From assembly GCA_003024785.1 (NCBI GenBank), contig PUQB01000301.1:153177-217176 (forward strand): a DNA stretch of 64,000 nucleotides, given 5' to 3'. Positions 1 to 13,074 of the stretch are shown here, piece after piece (the first letter of the stretch is position 1; every line of letters starts with the position of its first letter). Source of the DNA: Selaginella tamariscina (lineage: Eukaryota; Streptophyta; Lycopodiopsida; Selaginellales; Selaginellaceae). The notes under the pieces were generated by a model. It saw only the letters and a program-made list of their open reading frames with translations, ran no database searches and was not told where the DNA came from. A program made the translations under genes and the position numbers.

Positions 1-1118
1 GCACACCTAGTTATGAGACCTAACCTCCCTTGGGCTTATGCCCAAGGCTTAGCACCTAGTGCGAGCACAAGCATGCCTGTTTGCTAGAATATCCAACCCC
101 TTGGTGACAAACCCAAGACACAACCCCAAAGGGCATGCCTCGGGCATTGTATTGCATGATGTCTAGCCTAGTGTCACATCTTCATGTGAAACTGCCTTCC
201 AGATGTGGGTTATCATGCCATAGCCCTTAGGTTCAAGAGTTGCACCAAGTGCCACGAACATGGCTCCTAAATGCCAACTCTAGAACCCTCAGTGAACCCT
301 TAAGAACTAGGCAACATGAACCTGTCAAACAAGATCCCACGCCCACAATTGGACAAGGACATGGATGTTCCTTGCTTGGCGTGAGTGCTACACCTAGCTT
401 GACGTGGAGGAGGAGCTAGAGACAAGCCTCAACCTTTGCCTCTTGAAACGTGCATTCCGACAAACTCCTAGGCATGGATTCGCCAACGTTAAGGATAAGC
501 CTACCCTGAAGGTGGGATGTACCCCTGTCATCTGAAAGTTAGAGTGGCACAACAGAGGGTTGTGCCTTGACGACACAAGCTAGCCAGGAGAGAGTAATGA
601 GCTCAATCATGAACCCAGGAACCCTCACTCCTACATACTCTACCATATTTATGTGACGAACCCCCCCCCCCCCCTTTTTCCTGAATGTGTATGTGGGCTG
701 GCACGAATTTAGCTAGCCCCTTATTAAGTTAATGAGAGAGTGTTAACTTAGCCTAACTCTAACCCTAAAACCCTACCCAAGGGGGTGGGGGTTTTTAGGG
801 CATGGGTTAGGGCAAACCTTAGGTTAGGTCAACCCTAGGGGTGTTTCTAACCCTAATAAACATGCCGAACTCATCTACATTAACCAATCAGCCTAATTGG
901 GATGTCAAAATTGGGGGTGAGTTTCTAAAAGGTAAGTTCTAACTTCGCTTAGAGTTTCCTACAAATACCTAATGACACCCGGCTGAACCATCACCAAATA
1001 CCCCAAGTGCATTAAGCAGGCATGTTTCTTACTACATCTAAGGTCCATCAACATAGTATAGTAGGTAAACAATAGTCAATGTCCAAAGTAAAGGGTCAAT
1101 CATAATAAAAATATGACA
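1..1118. repeat. LTR copy, family L (cut by window start)
   Basis: Non-coding repeat that matches the solo LTR at 10,459-18,126 in the same orientation, starting partway in. Shared landmarks are the stretch beginning CTAACCTCCCTTGGGC, the TTGTGCCTTGACGACACAAG block, a long C run near 660-675, and the end TATGACA. Telomere-like CCCTAA words near 750-860 are part of the repeat. Orientation relative to its parent element cannot be read here. It is an old, diverged copy. Confidence 0.75.
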
Positions 1119-1926
1119 AGAACCCTTAGTGAACCCTCAAGAACTAGGCAACATGAACCTATCAAACAAGATCCCACGCCCACAATTGGACAAGACACGG
1201 ATGTGCCTTGCTTAGCCGTGAGTGCTACACCTAGCTTAACGTGGAGGAGGAGGCTAGAGACAAGCCTCAACCTCTGCCTCTTGGAACGTGCATTCCCGAC
1301 AAGACCTCCTAGACATGGATTCGCCAACGTTTAGGTAATCTACCCCGAAGGTGGGATGCACCCTGTCATCTGGAATTAGGTGCGGCGGCACAACAGGTTG
1401 TGCCTTGATGACACAAGTTAAAGCTTGCACGGGGAGAAGAGTAACGAGCTCAATCATGAACCCAGAAACCCTCACTCCTATATACTACCTTATTTATGTG
1501 ACAAAGGCCCCCCCTGTTTTCCTATTTACATAAGTGGAATCTCATTCCTAGAGGAAATATACTGGCGAGTTAATTAATGAACTCATTAACCCCAAATCTT
1601 AAACTTGAGGGGTTTAGGGCGTGGGTTAGGGCAACCTGGGCTAGGTCAACCCTAAGGGTGTTTCTACAACATGCCGAACTCCCCGGAACCACCAAAAACC
1701 TAATTGGAACACGAAAAACTAGGGTAAAATTTTCTAAATAGAAGTGCTAACTTCGCCCAGAGTTTTTTACAAATACCTAATGACACCCAGCTGGACCATC
1801 ACTAGATATCCAAGTGCACTAAGCGGGCCTGTTTCTTCTACACCTAAGGCTTATCAACATAGTACAGTAGGTAAACAATAGTCAAACGTCCAAAGTAAAA
1901 GAGGAGTCATAGTAGAAATTATGACA
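1119..1926. repeat. second, partial LTR copy of family L, directly abutting the first
   Basis: Starts within the same repeat at the AGAACCCTTAGTGAACC block (equivalent to about 277 in the first copy) and runs to the same TATGACA end. The two copies are head to tail with no spacer, which looks like a partial tandem duplication or unequal recombination rather than two insertions. Confidence 0.7.
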
Positions 1927-3060
1927 TTATGTGTGCGTTTTGTGTATATTATTTTAATTTACAAGCATTAATAATTAATATTTTTTTTGGTCGATTTAAT
2001 AACTTAAGCATTAATCTTTATTTTTATGGATAAATTAATTATGTGGGTAACCTAACGACATTGTGTTCTAATGAAGACAAAGAAGATGAGAAATTAAAAA
2101 TATGGATCAAGATGTTGAAGATGTAGGTTACCTTAGTCATATAATAGATTAATGAATTGCCACATCTTCTTTTGGGCTTGGTGCAAACATGGAGCTCACT
2201 CTCTCACAAATAATGAGTATGTTTATTTAAATTAAGGCTCTTTAATAAATTTTTGTTGCAGTTAGAAATGGTTCCAATGGAGAAAAAAAGAACATTGCTA
2301 AAATCAACAACATAAACCTATTATGTGTGCTCCAACAACAAGCCTTTGTACTTGGTTTTTTGTTGACAACCACAATGCATCAACACATCTTTCACATACT
2401 CATCGGTTATTTCAATGTGCCTTGAAACCGATTGCATAGCTTATAAAAACTTAAAGTGAGTTAAGTTGTTCATATTAAAAATAATAATTATTTGCCCACA
2501 ACACATATACATAATATGTGATATTACTTCACATACCATGATTTTAGAGCTTGCAGTACAACACTCGGAAGAATATGCACGCCATCAGCAGTAATGTAAA
2601 TTTCAGACACTGCTTGTACCACTTTCTCAAGGAAGCACTATTAGAAAGGAGTGTAAATGCATTTAAAACTGTTGATATTGACTTGATTTGCAATGCTACC
2701 CCTTCATACAAGTGCTCATATTTCTTTTTGTAAGAATGAAAAGGACAAAAGCAATGTTAGCTTCTAGATTTCCAAAGCTATGGCTAGACTTAAAAGTATT
2801 CCATTTTATTAATTGCAAGGATCAACTATAAAAAAATACATCTTGCCCATCTAGTAATGGAACCTTTTGCACTTTTGGATATGGGAACTAAATCATCTTC
2901 AACATTTACAAAAACAATTTCATTTTCATTTGGTTCATCTAGATTGTGTTCTAAATCTAAACAATATTTTAAAGAGCACTTCATATTCATTTTCAACCCT
3001 AATACTATAGTACTTTAAGCTACCTCAAAAACAAGTTGTCCATATTCTTTGTTATAAGTT
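1927..3060. other. AT-rich stretch with no recognisable gene
   Basis: Only short chance reading frames are present and none resembles a known protein. The base composition is like old transposon sequence, but no terminal repeats or coding motifs could be identified. Confidence 0.5.
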
Positions 3061-3700
3061 ACCCATGTGAATAGTTGGTAACTAGCATGGAGAATTGACA
3101 AGGACTGGTCATTAGGGACTTTGTAGGTCAGATATGGGGTGAATCCAGGTGGTTACGAGTCCATGATGTTGTTCCAAGCTAGAGGTCCAGTTGTTGCCTT
3201 GAGTTGTACGGGATTGTGTAGTGGAGCTTCACTACGGAGTGCGAGCCCGTTCAGAGATAGATAGAGACTCCAAGAGGCCGGTTGTAACAAGAATAGGAAG
3301 AAGGATATATTTATTGCAATTTAGAATTACAATGTGTCCCTCTCGGTGGCGATGCCCAAGATTCCTAACTAAGCACTCAGATAAGACATAAGAGAATGAG
3401 ACTAGAAGGACCCCCCACTATTTGCTTACCTGCTTATAGTGGGTTGGGTGGTACTTATCCATAGCCCATGTGGCACCCTCCCATTGGATGTCCTTCATAG
3501 GACTAGGTACTAGTCAACTGTCTTAACGTGCCTCCCCCACATGTGCCATCTTCTATACCTTGGTGGTTATTTGGACAATCGATTTAGTTTGTTGTCAGTG
3601 CCGCATGACTCTTTCTTGATTTGTCAATGTCACCTAATAGATGTCGCTATCCACATGTGTCGATGTTTAGTGGTCACCTTCTGTTGATTGACTACCTCGG
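3061..3700 (-). repeat. possible LTR remnant
   Basis: Read on the minus strand this stretch has a polyadenylation-like AATAAATATAT context near 3,310 and then GC-richer sequence, as plant LTRs often do, and it lies next to gag-like sequence of the same orientation. No matching second copy was found in the window, so the assignment is tentative. Confidence 0.3.
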
Positions 3701-3730
3701 ATCGTCCAAGCAAGCACTTGTGCTTGTCAT

Positions 3731-6700
3731 ATGTTTGCTTGGTGGTGGTTGTACCACTACCGACTAGTTGCATGGACTTACCCGTTGGCATATGTCCTTA
3801 GTGTCCTTGGTACATGGTGGCTTCTTTTTTCCATTGCCTGCAACTTGAGCTCTAATGTGGGCTATTGTTGCATCCTTGAGATTGGTGGCCCCTACAGCTT
3901 GGCTATGGTGCTTGCATTTTGTTCTTGGGCTTGCACAAGCTAGGCTTCTAGCTTTTTCGATCCGCTCCTTCACTTGTTGTAGCTCTTCCTCCTCCTTGAC
4001 CATCCTGTGGCTACGTGCGTCCTCTTCTAGCTCCTTTATTGTGGTCAACATCTAGTCCACCTTGGCCTCAATCGCTCGTACTCACTCCACATCCTCATTT
4101 GTTGGTGTGGGGTCACCAGGCCTGATCTTCCTATGTGGTCTCTCTGCCTTATGCTATTAACTATGCCTTGACATCAACTTCTTCCATTGTGCACCATGAG
4201 TTGGTTGTTGCATTTGGTGCAGCTTGTCGCTAACTCATAGGCATCCTGGAGCTTTGCTTAGTTTGGTACTGAGCTTTTGGGCTTGTCAAGATCTCTTAGC
4301 TACCACATACTCTGGTCGGGCTGGAGTTGCTTGTGGTTGTGCTAGAGTTGCTTGTGACGTCCCTTGAGGTCCTCGTGCCTTCTTTGGAGTTTGTTGAATG
4401 TGGTGTTTACCAAGACGCAATTTGTTGCATATATGCTAGCTCCTTCTACCTTTTCCCACCGTTGAACATCTAAATGACTTGCGTTGTATTGCTTAGCATC
4501 TCCTTGGGTGATACCATCCTGTGAGCTTCTTCACAATGGTGCCGTGTTCCTTGGCTATCCCTTGAGGTCCAGGTCATTGTAGATTGCCACACCCTCTCTA
4601 ATCTAACCAAAGGCTTTCACGAGTTTGTTATGAACCGAAGATGCTCATCGCCCATTTGGGTGGAAATGGTAGTAGGTGTCTAACAACCGAACCTCTAACT
4701 CTTCTTTCTAACCTTGGGTTCAATTGATGTGATTGTGGTGGTTGTTCGGTGTATCCAACTAGTTCTTGGGGATGGACATTAGTGGCTCCACTATGTGCAT
4801 CTGTGGTTGGGGTACTTGTTGTGGGTTTGGGGTTCATTGGGGGCCTATGGAAATGGGAATTGTTGGGATGGACTTTGTTGCTAAGGGCCTCCACTCTTCT
4901 CGTAGATTCTTGAACCTCAGTTGCTCTAGTTCTAGGGACCCTTCGTCTCATGCCCGCTTGAGTGATGTCCTCGCAACCTTTGGCTGTTTCCCCTTGTATA
5001 TCCATCTCGTCTTGGATTGCTCTCCCCTCCTCTAGGTGTCATTGGTATTGGTTTTGAGCTACATGGGTATGGAGTCAAAACCCGATTGAAAGCTAGGTGA
5101 TCATGATGCTGATTGTGTCTAACCGTCGAGAGTTTTTGTTTGATCCCATTCTTGATTCTATTGATGCTCGGGTTAGCATTGGGATTGTAGTTGCTTGACA
5201 GTCTGCCAGTCCACCTTGATCCCTCCCATGTGTAACACATGGCGTTCACCAGTCGTGTGGTGATTCTTCTCTCTATTCTCCTTGTGAACATAAAAGTGAT
5301 GAGCACCAAGAATTCATCTACCTCTTGTAGGCTGAACTTGGACAAGGAGATCTCTTCCTTTTTCGGGGAACCATTGTATACTCCAGAAAGGTCATCCAGC
5401 ACCACCCCACCCTTTGATAGTTGGAAGGCTGTCATTAGCTCGTCGATTCTCATGTAGTAGAATGTGTTTCCCCTAGTTAAATAAGATCCTGAACCACTTT
5501 ACCAGTCTCCAACTAGGCAGACTAAATGAAGACCTCGCCCTCACTATGAACCCTAGATCCTCACTTGTCCCATGGGTTGAAAATTTGAGTAGGGCGCATC
5601 TTCTTTCTTGTTTGCCACACATTAGGTCGACTAACTCCTTGAATTGGGACTACATGGAGAGACCAGCTCAACTACCTTCTGTCCTCCATAGGGCACTTGG
5701 ACTTCCAAAATCAAACGCATGCCTAATGCGCTCAGTCCATTCTATGGGCATGGCATTGGGAGGAAATGGGTGCAAGGAGTGAGCATGCCTACTATAGAAT
5801 GAAAGGATAATGTAAGCCCTCCAACTACTTTTTTCATCTTTTAAAGTTGGTGCTAATGTGGCAATTCTAGGGACATCATTTGAGGTGACTTGCATGTCTA
5901 TCTATGCGTCTTGATTGAACAATGATGGCATTGCCTGACCATGTTGCCTTCATAGTACATGCCTCATGCAGTGAACCACTCTTGTGGACCATGTGACCAT
6001 GTACCTGGCCTCATGTGTTTTTTGAGTATCAATCTCTTGTTGAATGTCATGCTTCTGCTCATACTACCCTACTATTTATCCTTTCATTCGATGGTCTTGC
6101 TAACATTACTCCTCTGCATTGAGGTACCTTGTTCGGAGCATAGTTACGAACAAGCCGGGATCCCAGCCGTGTTTACCGTGTTTCACGAACACGGCCATGG
6201 GTCGTGTTCCTACAGCCGTGTTTGTGAAAGTGTTTAATGTTACGAACACGGGCCATATCCCGCGGCAACCACGGCCGAGATCACGGCCCGTGTTCGTAAC
6301 ATGAAACACTGTTTAAAATATTCTCGGCTGAAATACTTGTAGAATATTCTTTCAGGCAACACGGCGTCACACAGCAATCCAAGGCATTGCAGCAACAATC
6401 CAAGGCATAACAAGTATGGTGCAGCAATCAACACTGTAAAGCATCCTTCTTTGCGATAGTGGTAATTTTATATATATAATCATGTAGATTTGCGTATATA
6501 TGTAGAGAATACTTTATAACACAACACACACACATATATATTTATATAAAATTTAAACTATAATTTTAAATAATATGTACAACATATCCAAATATTATAT
6601 TCTTATATAAGCTATACACGTATATGATTTATTTTATTTATTTTATTTCTTTTTTGAAAATGCGGCATATTTTAAGAGAGGTTTGGCAACCAGCTTGATA

Positions 6701-7240
6701 TAATAAAACACATTTAAGGTTAATGTATACATAATTTGGCATGTATATGTTTCTTTAAATACATATTATTTCTTTGAGTTTTTATATTTATTAATTAATT
6801 AAGGTTTATTTTTATGGTTAATATAAAGTGATTGTATGCAAGTTTCACTAGAAATCGTGAGCCATCGTGAGTCGTGATCGTGTTCCGTGGTCGAGTGCTT
6901 GAGATTGGGAGGCTCGTGTTCGTGTTTCGTGTTCGTGTTCGAACTATGGTTCGGAGTTTGACCGAGTGGAGGTACAACTTAAGGTGGTTTCTCGTTCCTT
7001 TGTCTTAATGGCTGTCCATTAAGGCCCAATAGTACTATCTCGTTATTGAAAACCTCAAGGACCTTATATAGTTCTTTTCATCCTGGTTTGAACTTGCCCT
7101 TTGGAGTTCCTACAACTTCTTGTACCACCATACACTGCCCTGGTTCATATATCGGAGCTTCTTTTCTTATCCCTCCTCTCTTTTACTTGCTACTAACAGG
7201 TCTCCTTGGTCAACTGCACCACGAACCATTTTTTTTTTTT
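3731..7240 (-). mobile_element. Ty3-like LTR retroelement fossil (gag-like region), split by a MITE
   Basis: Minus-strand frames at 3,764-4,051, 4,628-5,453 and 5,668-5,895 are charged and glutamine/proline rich, including EEEELQQVKERIEKAR near 3,950, which is the character of a plant retroelement gag. No reverse transcriptase lies within this piece. The sequence continues across the hAT-type MITE at 6,139-6,948 and on to about 7,240. It is heavily broken and old. The call rests on composition, orientation and context, not on a diagnostic catalytic motif. Confidence 0.4.
6139..6948. mobile_element. hAT-type MITE, 810 bp, with 8-bp target duplication
   Basis: The element begins CATAGTTACGAAC and ends GTTCGAACTATG, so the ends are near-perfect terminal inverted repeats. 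It is flanked on both sides by GTTCGGAG (6,131-6,138 and 6,949-6,956), an 8-bp target site duplication typical of hAT transposons. Both terminal regions are packed with GTTCGTG/CACGAAC words in both orientations, likely subterminal transposase-binding repeats. The centre is AT-rich and has no transposase frame, so it is non-autonomous. It inserted into an older retroelement fossil. The perfect target duplication suggests it is younger than its host sequence. Confidence 0.85.
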
Positions 7241-7379
7241 AAAATCATTTTCACTATGAAAATTTTTTGACATTTTAACACTTAATATTATTTGATTCAC
7301 AATATATTATAATATAAACACACATATTTTAAGTTAATATAAAGAGATACGTTATACATTGAAAGTTAAATTATAAAAG

Positions 7380-8177
7380 CTAGGGATGATGAACTCCCAT
7401 GGCATGATGGCCACTAGGCCATATGATAGGTGGAAGGTTGCTAATTTGAAGGTTGTTAGTATGCCCACAAGATGGATGTTAGCATTTTTTTCCTTTGCCG
7501 GCATTTGGTTTGTGACGAGTCATGTTGTTCCATCGTGGCTTTGAAGAGGTCGGCATTTGATATGTGCTCCATATCCTAGACAAGAGATTAGGAGAGACAT
7601 GTAGCTTGCCTGCCTTGTGGACCATGATGAAGTGAATCTCTTATAGTAAAAGGATCCACTTCGTCAGTCATCTAATCAATTGTGGCTTGTTGACGAGTTA
7701 CAAAAGGGTGTGGTGGTTCACTTTCAGCACAAAGTGGTTGTCTAAGAGGTAGTGGCAGAACTTCAAGACTTTATAAATCACTGCCATGCACTCTTTGCCC
7801 TCACCAAATAGTTGCACTTGGCCGACATCAATGGGGTGCAACATCTGCATTTTGTCCTTCTATGATCAATTGTCATATTGGATTCATCTGTATGTAGGTG
7901 GAACTGCCAATTCCAATCAGGTGGAATGAGAATGAGTGCCTCCACTAGCTTGTGCTTATGTCTTCGAATGCCCTATGTTGGTCAGCTGTCCATTCGTGTG
8001 ATGTCTCCTTTGTGAGTAGGTTGGTCATTGGCTAGGCCTTGTTGGCGTATTGTCTGATCAACTTGTGATAAAAGCCTGCATTCCCCAAGAATCACCTAAG
8101 CTCAATGACATTATGGGGATGTATCATTTCTTCTCATACCACCCTAGGTCTATTGTGATGCCTCCTTGATAGTGCTC
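7380..8177 (-). mobile_element. Ty3/gypsy pol fragment (RT end to RNase H)
   Basis: The minus strand carries the connection between reverse transcriptase and RNase H of a Ty3/gypsy pol, including a WFLGNAGFYHKLIRQYAN-like stretch near 8,030-8,080 that corresponds to the family's FLGLAGYYRRFI motif, followed by RNase H-like sequence. It ends abruptly against the pol of a different minus-strand Ty3 element near 8,178. A broken, old fragment. Confidence 0.6.
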
Positions 8178-10453
8178 CAACTTGTAATGCATTAACAATA
8201 GCCAATAGTTCTTGTTCATACGTTGAGTACCGTTGCTCTGCAGGACTCAAAGTACGACATTCATAAGCAATAGGCATTCCCTCTTGCATAAGTACAACTC
8301 CAATGACCACTCCACTTGCATCACATGATACCTCATAAGGCTTAGAGGGATTTGCAACACATAAAATTGGTGCACGTACCAAAGCTTGTTTCAAAGCTTG
8401 GAAACTGCTCGCCTCTGAAGCACTCCATGCAAAGGGAACGTCCTTCCTCAACAACCTAGTTAATGAAAAAGCTTTATTGGTAATCTTTGACATACCGCCG
8501 ATAATAACTAGTCTTGCTCAAGAAACTCCGTAATTCTTGTACATTGGTAGGAACTAGCCATTGTTCCACCACTGCCACCTTTGTGGATCAGTCTTCACTT
8601 CACTTAGCATTACAATGTGACCCAAATACTCCACTTTGCACTAAGAAAATGCACATCCGCTCTTCTTTGTATAGAGCTTATTCTCCCGCAGCAATTAAAG
8701 AACTCTTCGCAAATGCTTCACATGCTGCTTCATATTCTTATTGTAAATATCTCCATAAAGTTGTGCAAGTAGCCACCAAACACCTTAGTCATCAACCGAG
8801 TGAATGTGACTAGGGCATTTGTTGGGCCAAATAGCATAACAATAAACTCGAAATTCCCAAAGCTGGGGTTGAAAACAGTTTTGTAGATATTTGCCTCCAC
8901 AACAGTTTAATGATACCCACTATGCAAATCTATCTTGGTGAATACTCTAGCTCCACTGAGATGATCCATGATAGTATCCACACTTGGCATGGGCATCTTG
9001 TCCTTCACTGTTTGCTTGTTGAGAGCTCTATAGTCTATGCACATCCTTATGGTGCCATCTTTCTTCCTGACAAGCAATAATAGTGTGCCAAATGGAGACT
9101 TGCTCGGTTGTATAAAGCCATATTCCAATAGCTCCATCACTTGTCTCTTAACTTTTTGCTCCTCAGTATGGCTCAGTCGGAATGACTTATGATAAATGGC
9201 TTTCGTACCCTGTTCCAACACAATCTCATGCTCCACACCTCTTGCAGGTGGTAAGCCATGAGATAGTTCAGGAGGGAAGACGTCAACAAACTCCTCAAGG
9301 ACAACTTGCATAACAACTTCGCCCGAGGTGATATAAGAAGAATCTAACTCACGTATATACATTAGAAAGACTTGATTCAAAAACATAGTAGAAAGATACT
9401 TGTTTGGAGACTCAAGCTTTGTTCCAAACCAAGTGTCTTTCACCCCACTATACTCAAGTTTCACTCGCTTGATGCTCCACTTGATCTCAGGATCCACATG
9501 CTCCAGCCAGCTCATCCCAAGGATGAGTTCCACACGTGCTAGCTCCGTAAGAAAGAAAGTCTCCACCAGCTGGGTTTTGCCAACCTCCAGCTGTAACTCC
9601 TCCACATAAGCATTCCAACTTTGTGTGACAATAGTGAGCCCTCAATCTTGTATTGAGGCACAACCTTCATGGGCAAGTTGCACTCCTGTACAAGTTATTG
9701 CTAATACAAAGTTATTGCTACTCCCACTATCCAAGAGGATTCGCATTAGACGTTCACCAAGTCGTCCCTTCACCACAATAGCATGTGTGTGTGGCTCCTC
9801 CTATGCCATGCAATTTACCTATCGAGAAAGAACAAACAGAAATTTACCTTGCAATCTAGAGCTATCTCCTTGGTGCTCCTCTTCATGCTCCATCTCTTGA
9901 AGCTTCTTAGGTGTCTCCTTGTCCTTATCTCCATTGAAACCCTTGGACAATTTGCTTTCCAGTGTCCCACTCTCCACACAGGTTGCAACGTTCACTATCA
10001 AATACCTTAACAATCTCTTAGGGCGACTATCGGTGTGATAAGAACTAGAGACTGTTAGCTTGGACTTCGGTCTAGCACGATTTCTATTCCCTCTGTACTC
10101 CTAGTGCTCATGTGGACTTGGAGAGGCGCTCCTACCACACTTCATGTCAACCTCTCATTCTCCTTAAACACCTTATCCTCCTCGTTTAGCAAGTGGTCAT
10201 ATTCGAACAGCTCCTCCAAAGTCTTGGACTAAATCACCAAATTAAGATGTCTACGCAAGTTAGCACTTTGTAGCCCATCAATAAAATAATCCCTTCTGCT
10301 GGTTGGCAAACACGTTAGGTACAGGGCAAAGTAACTGACTTAACTTCTTAATGTAATCATCCAAGGTCATCTTCCCTTGCTCTAAGTGTCATAGTTCATG
10401 TCTTGCATGAGACACATCGAATGAAGGAGCATACTCCTTAAATAGCTTAGAGA
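8178..10453 (-). mobile_element. Ty3/gypsy fossil: RNase H, RT, protease and gag part
   Basis: Reading leftward on the minus strand there are gag (about 10,450-9,820), an aspartic-protease region ([15 protein letters not shown] near 9,500), reverse transcriptase ([20 protein letters not shown] near 9,010-9,070) and RNase H (VSCDASGVVIGVVLMQEGMP, 8,265-8,330). Integrase is missing at the left junction. At the right edge gag is interrupted by the solo LTR at 10,459 and the same element resumes at 18,132. It is broken in several places. Confidence 0.8.
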
Positions 10454-11440
10454 ACTCCTGTTAGAGTTTTAACTTGGAGGGCTAACATGTGGCAACACGT
10501 GGCTGCCAAGTGGCCTTCCAACGTCAATTCCCTGTGTGAGCAACACTAAGTCCTCCAAGATGACCCCAAGAGTCTGACTTAGATGCCTAGTTAAACAGAA
10601 GACTTAAAGTCCTACTCTAAGTCCCCTAGAATGACCATCCCCTAACCCTAGAGGATATCCCGAGTAGACTTTAGGATCTTATCCCAGTAGACATGGACAG
10701 GCGTTTGCCTTGTCTCACACAGGCAAGCTAAGGCATCGTCACTTACCCTTGAGGAATCACACTCATTTGGGAGTACAACCCCTTTAGGGCGACAAGGGAT
10801 ATCCTGAACCATGACTAACCCTTAAGGGTTTGAGTGGCCAAGTCATATCCTAGACCTAGGGCTAGTACTTAGTGAGGACATGAGTGTATGCCATAGGTGT
10901 CCATGAGTGTTCTGCTAAGCAAACTCCCTAAGGTTAGGTTTGAATAACCTTAAGTACATGACCTTGTGAGTGCCTCACAAAAGGGCTTTTGCTAATGAGC
11001 CTAATTACGAGTCCTAACCTCCCTTGGGCGAATGCCCAAGGCTTAGCACCCTAGTGTAAGCACAAGCATGCCTGTTTGCTAGAATATCCAACCCCTTAGC
11101 GACAAACCCATGACACAACCCTAAAGGGCGTGCCTTGAGCATTGTATCATGTGACGTCTAGCCTAGTGTCACATCTCCATATGACACTACCTTTCTCGAT
11201 GTGGGCTATCATGCCATAGCTCTTAGATTCAAGAGTTGCACCAAGTGCCACAAACACCAACTCTAGAACCCTTAGTGAAACCTCAAAAACTGGTAATGTG
11301 AACCTATCAAACAAGACCTGCCTCAACCTCCGTCCCTTGGAACGTGCATTCCGACAAGACCTTCTAGTCATGGATTTACCAACATTAAGGGTGAGCTACC
11401 CCGAAGGTGGAACATACCCCTATTATTTAGAAGTTAAGGT

Positions 11441-12007
11441 TGTCACGACCCTACGGATATAGGATTCCGGATACAGGATACGGGTTGCAGGACTTTCCTA
11501 CCAGGATTCCGGACACAGGATACGGTTGCAGGATATTCCTACAGGATATGCCACAGGATATGCCTAGAGGATAAGGGACATGTGGACTCATCTTAGCCTC
11601 TGCATGCATGCAGTCACTTTTGCATGCATGCAACCACTTTTAGCATCATAGATTAGCTCTTGGAGTTGTGAGCATAAAAGCTCCGACCTAATTGTTGTAC
11701 AATCAGTTACTATCAACACCAGTCTTACTACGATCAATCTCGTCTTGTCTTGTTCTTGTCTTGTTTCCTGTCCTGCTCCTGTCTCGCTCCTGTTTCCTGT
11801 CCTGCTCTGGATCCTGTCCTGTTCCTGTCTTGTTCCTGGATCCTTCCTGCCTTCCTGTCTTGCTCCCGGATCCTATCCTGATCCTGTCTTGCTCCTGATC
11901 CGTCCTTTCTGTTCCTAGTTCCTGTCCTGCTCTCGGTCCTGTTCCTGAGTCAAGCCTTCCTGTTTGGAATCCTGTTCTCTTCCTGGTTCCTGGATCGTGG
12001 CTTGACA
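11441..12007 (+). repeat. 5' LTR of the chromovirus
   Basis: 567 bp from TGTCACGACC to TTGACA. Its first part is rich in GGATAC/CAGGAT words, and its 3' half is a run of degenerate TCCTGTC units between about 11,740 and 12,000. A CATAAAAGCTCC stretch near 11,672 may be the promoter/TATA region. The partner copy is 17,049-17,631. Confidence 0.9.
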
Positions 12008-12099
12008 GTTTGATAGTAACTGCTTCATAGCTCTCCGTTTTCCAGCTACTTTTTTTCCTTGATTCTTTTCCTTTTTTTCCTCCTTTTTCTTTCATAGAT

Positions 12100-13014
12100 C
12101 ATGGCTGATTTTGAGCACTTTCAACGCGAGCACCAAATGTTACTTCATGAGCTGGCCACTTTGCGCCAAGTGGTCACCGATGCAAGGTTCCACCAATGCG
12201 GCACATGCAGCTGCTGATGCATCCTCCAAGGCTGCTGCGCAGGCTCTCTCAGGCATCGGTGGTTCCCTCTTCATCGAACTTTTCTTCAGCCGAAGGTTAG
12301 CATGCCAGAGAAGTTCAGTGGCAATCGTGCCGATTTCCAAGGTTTCCTGAATCAGATCCGGCTCTTGATCCGTGCAACCACGCGCTACTCGACTGATGCT
12401 CAAAAGGTGGGTCTTTTGGCATCCTTACTAAGTGGATCTCCACGGGCTTGGGTTGCCCCCTTGCTGGAGCGTGACGACCCATTGATGGAAGACTTTGAAG
12501 GTTTCGTGGCTGCCTTTGAAGCCTGTTTGGAGATCCTGATAAGTACCGTTCTGCATGCACGAAGTTACGGAAGCTCACTCAAGGATCCCGACCAGCTTCC
12601 GTCTATGCATCCGAATTTCAGCAACTTTGCACGAACATTCCATGGGACGAGACTGCATTGATCGAACACTTCCGTTTTGGGTTGAGGGATGACGTGAAGG
12701 ACCTTCTCCTTACGTTACCGGATGCCCAAACATTAGCGGAGATCATGCAACAAGCTGTTCGTTGCGACAACCGTTTGTTCGAGCGTCGTCAGGAAAGATC
12801 CCGTCAGCAGTTCCTGCAAACCAATCCTGCAGCTGTGGTACATGTTCCTGCACCACCTTCTGGAGTAGTTCCTATGGAGGTTGAGAAATCCAAGCGTGGC
12901 TCTCTTTCCGCTGCTGAGAAGCAACGTCGCCGTGAGAACCTGTGCTTGTATTGTGGTGGAGCAGGACACAAGGTGGCAGATTGTCCTATTAAAGCCAGGA
13001 ACTTCAAGACGTGA
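12100..13014 (+). pseudogene. gag region of the chromovirus (fossil)
   Basis: Begins just after the 5' LTR. It contains the retrotransposon gag core (MPEKFSGNRADFQGFLNQIR at 12,302, SLLSGSPRAWV near 12,425) and a CCHC zinc knuckle (CLYCGGAGHKVADC, about 12,940-12,985). In the family this protein forms the virus-like particle and packages the RNA. Not intact. Confidence 0.85.
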
Positions 13015-13074
13015 AGTTGAAGCTGAAGTTCAGTCGGAAAACTCCAATGTCCACTTCGTCTAGGAGCCGCGAAG

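Noticed and set aside
752-870. Telomere-like CCCTAA words
   Set aside because: They are irregular and lie within an LTR copy, so they are not an interstitial telomere array.
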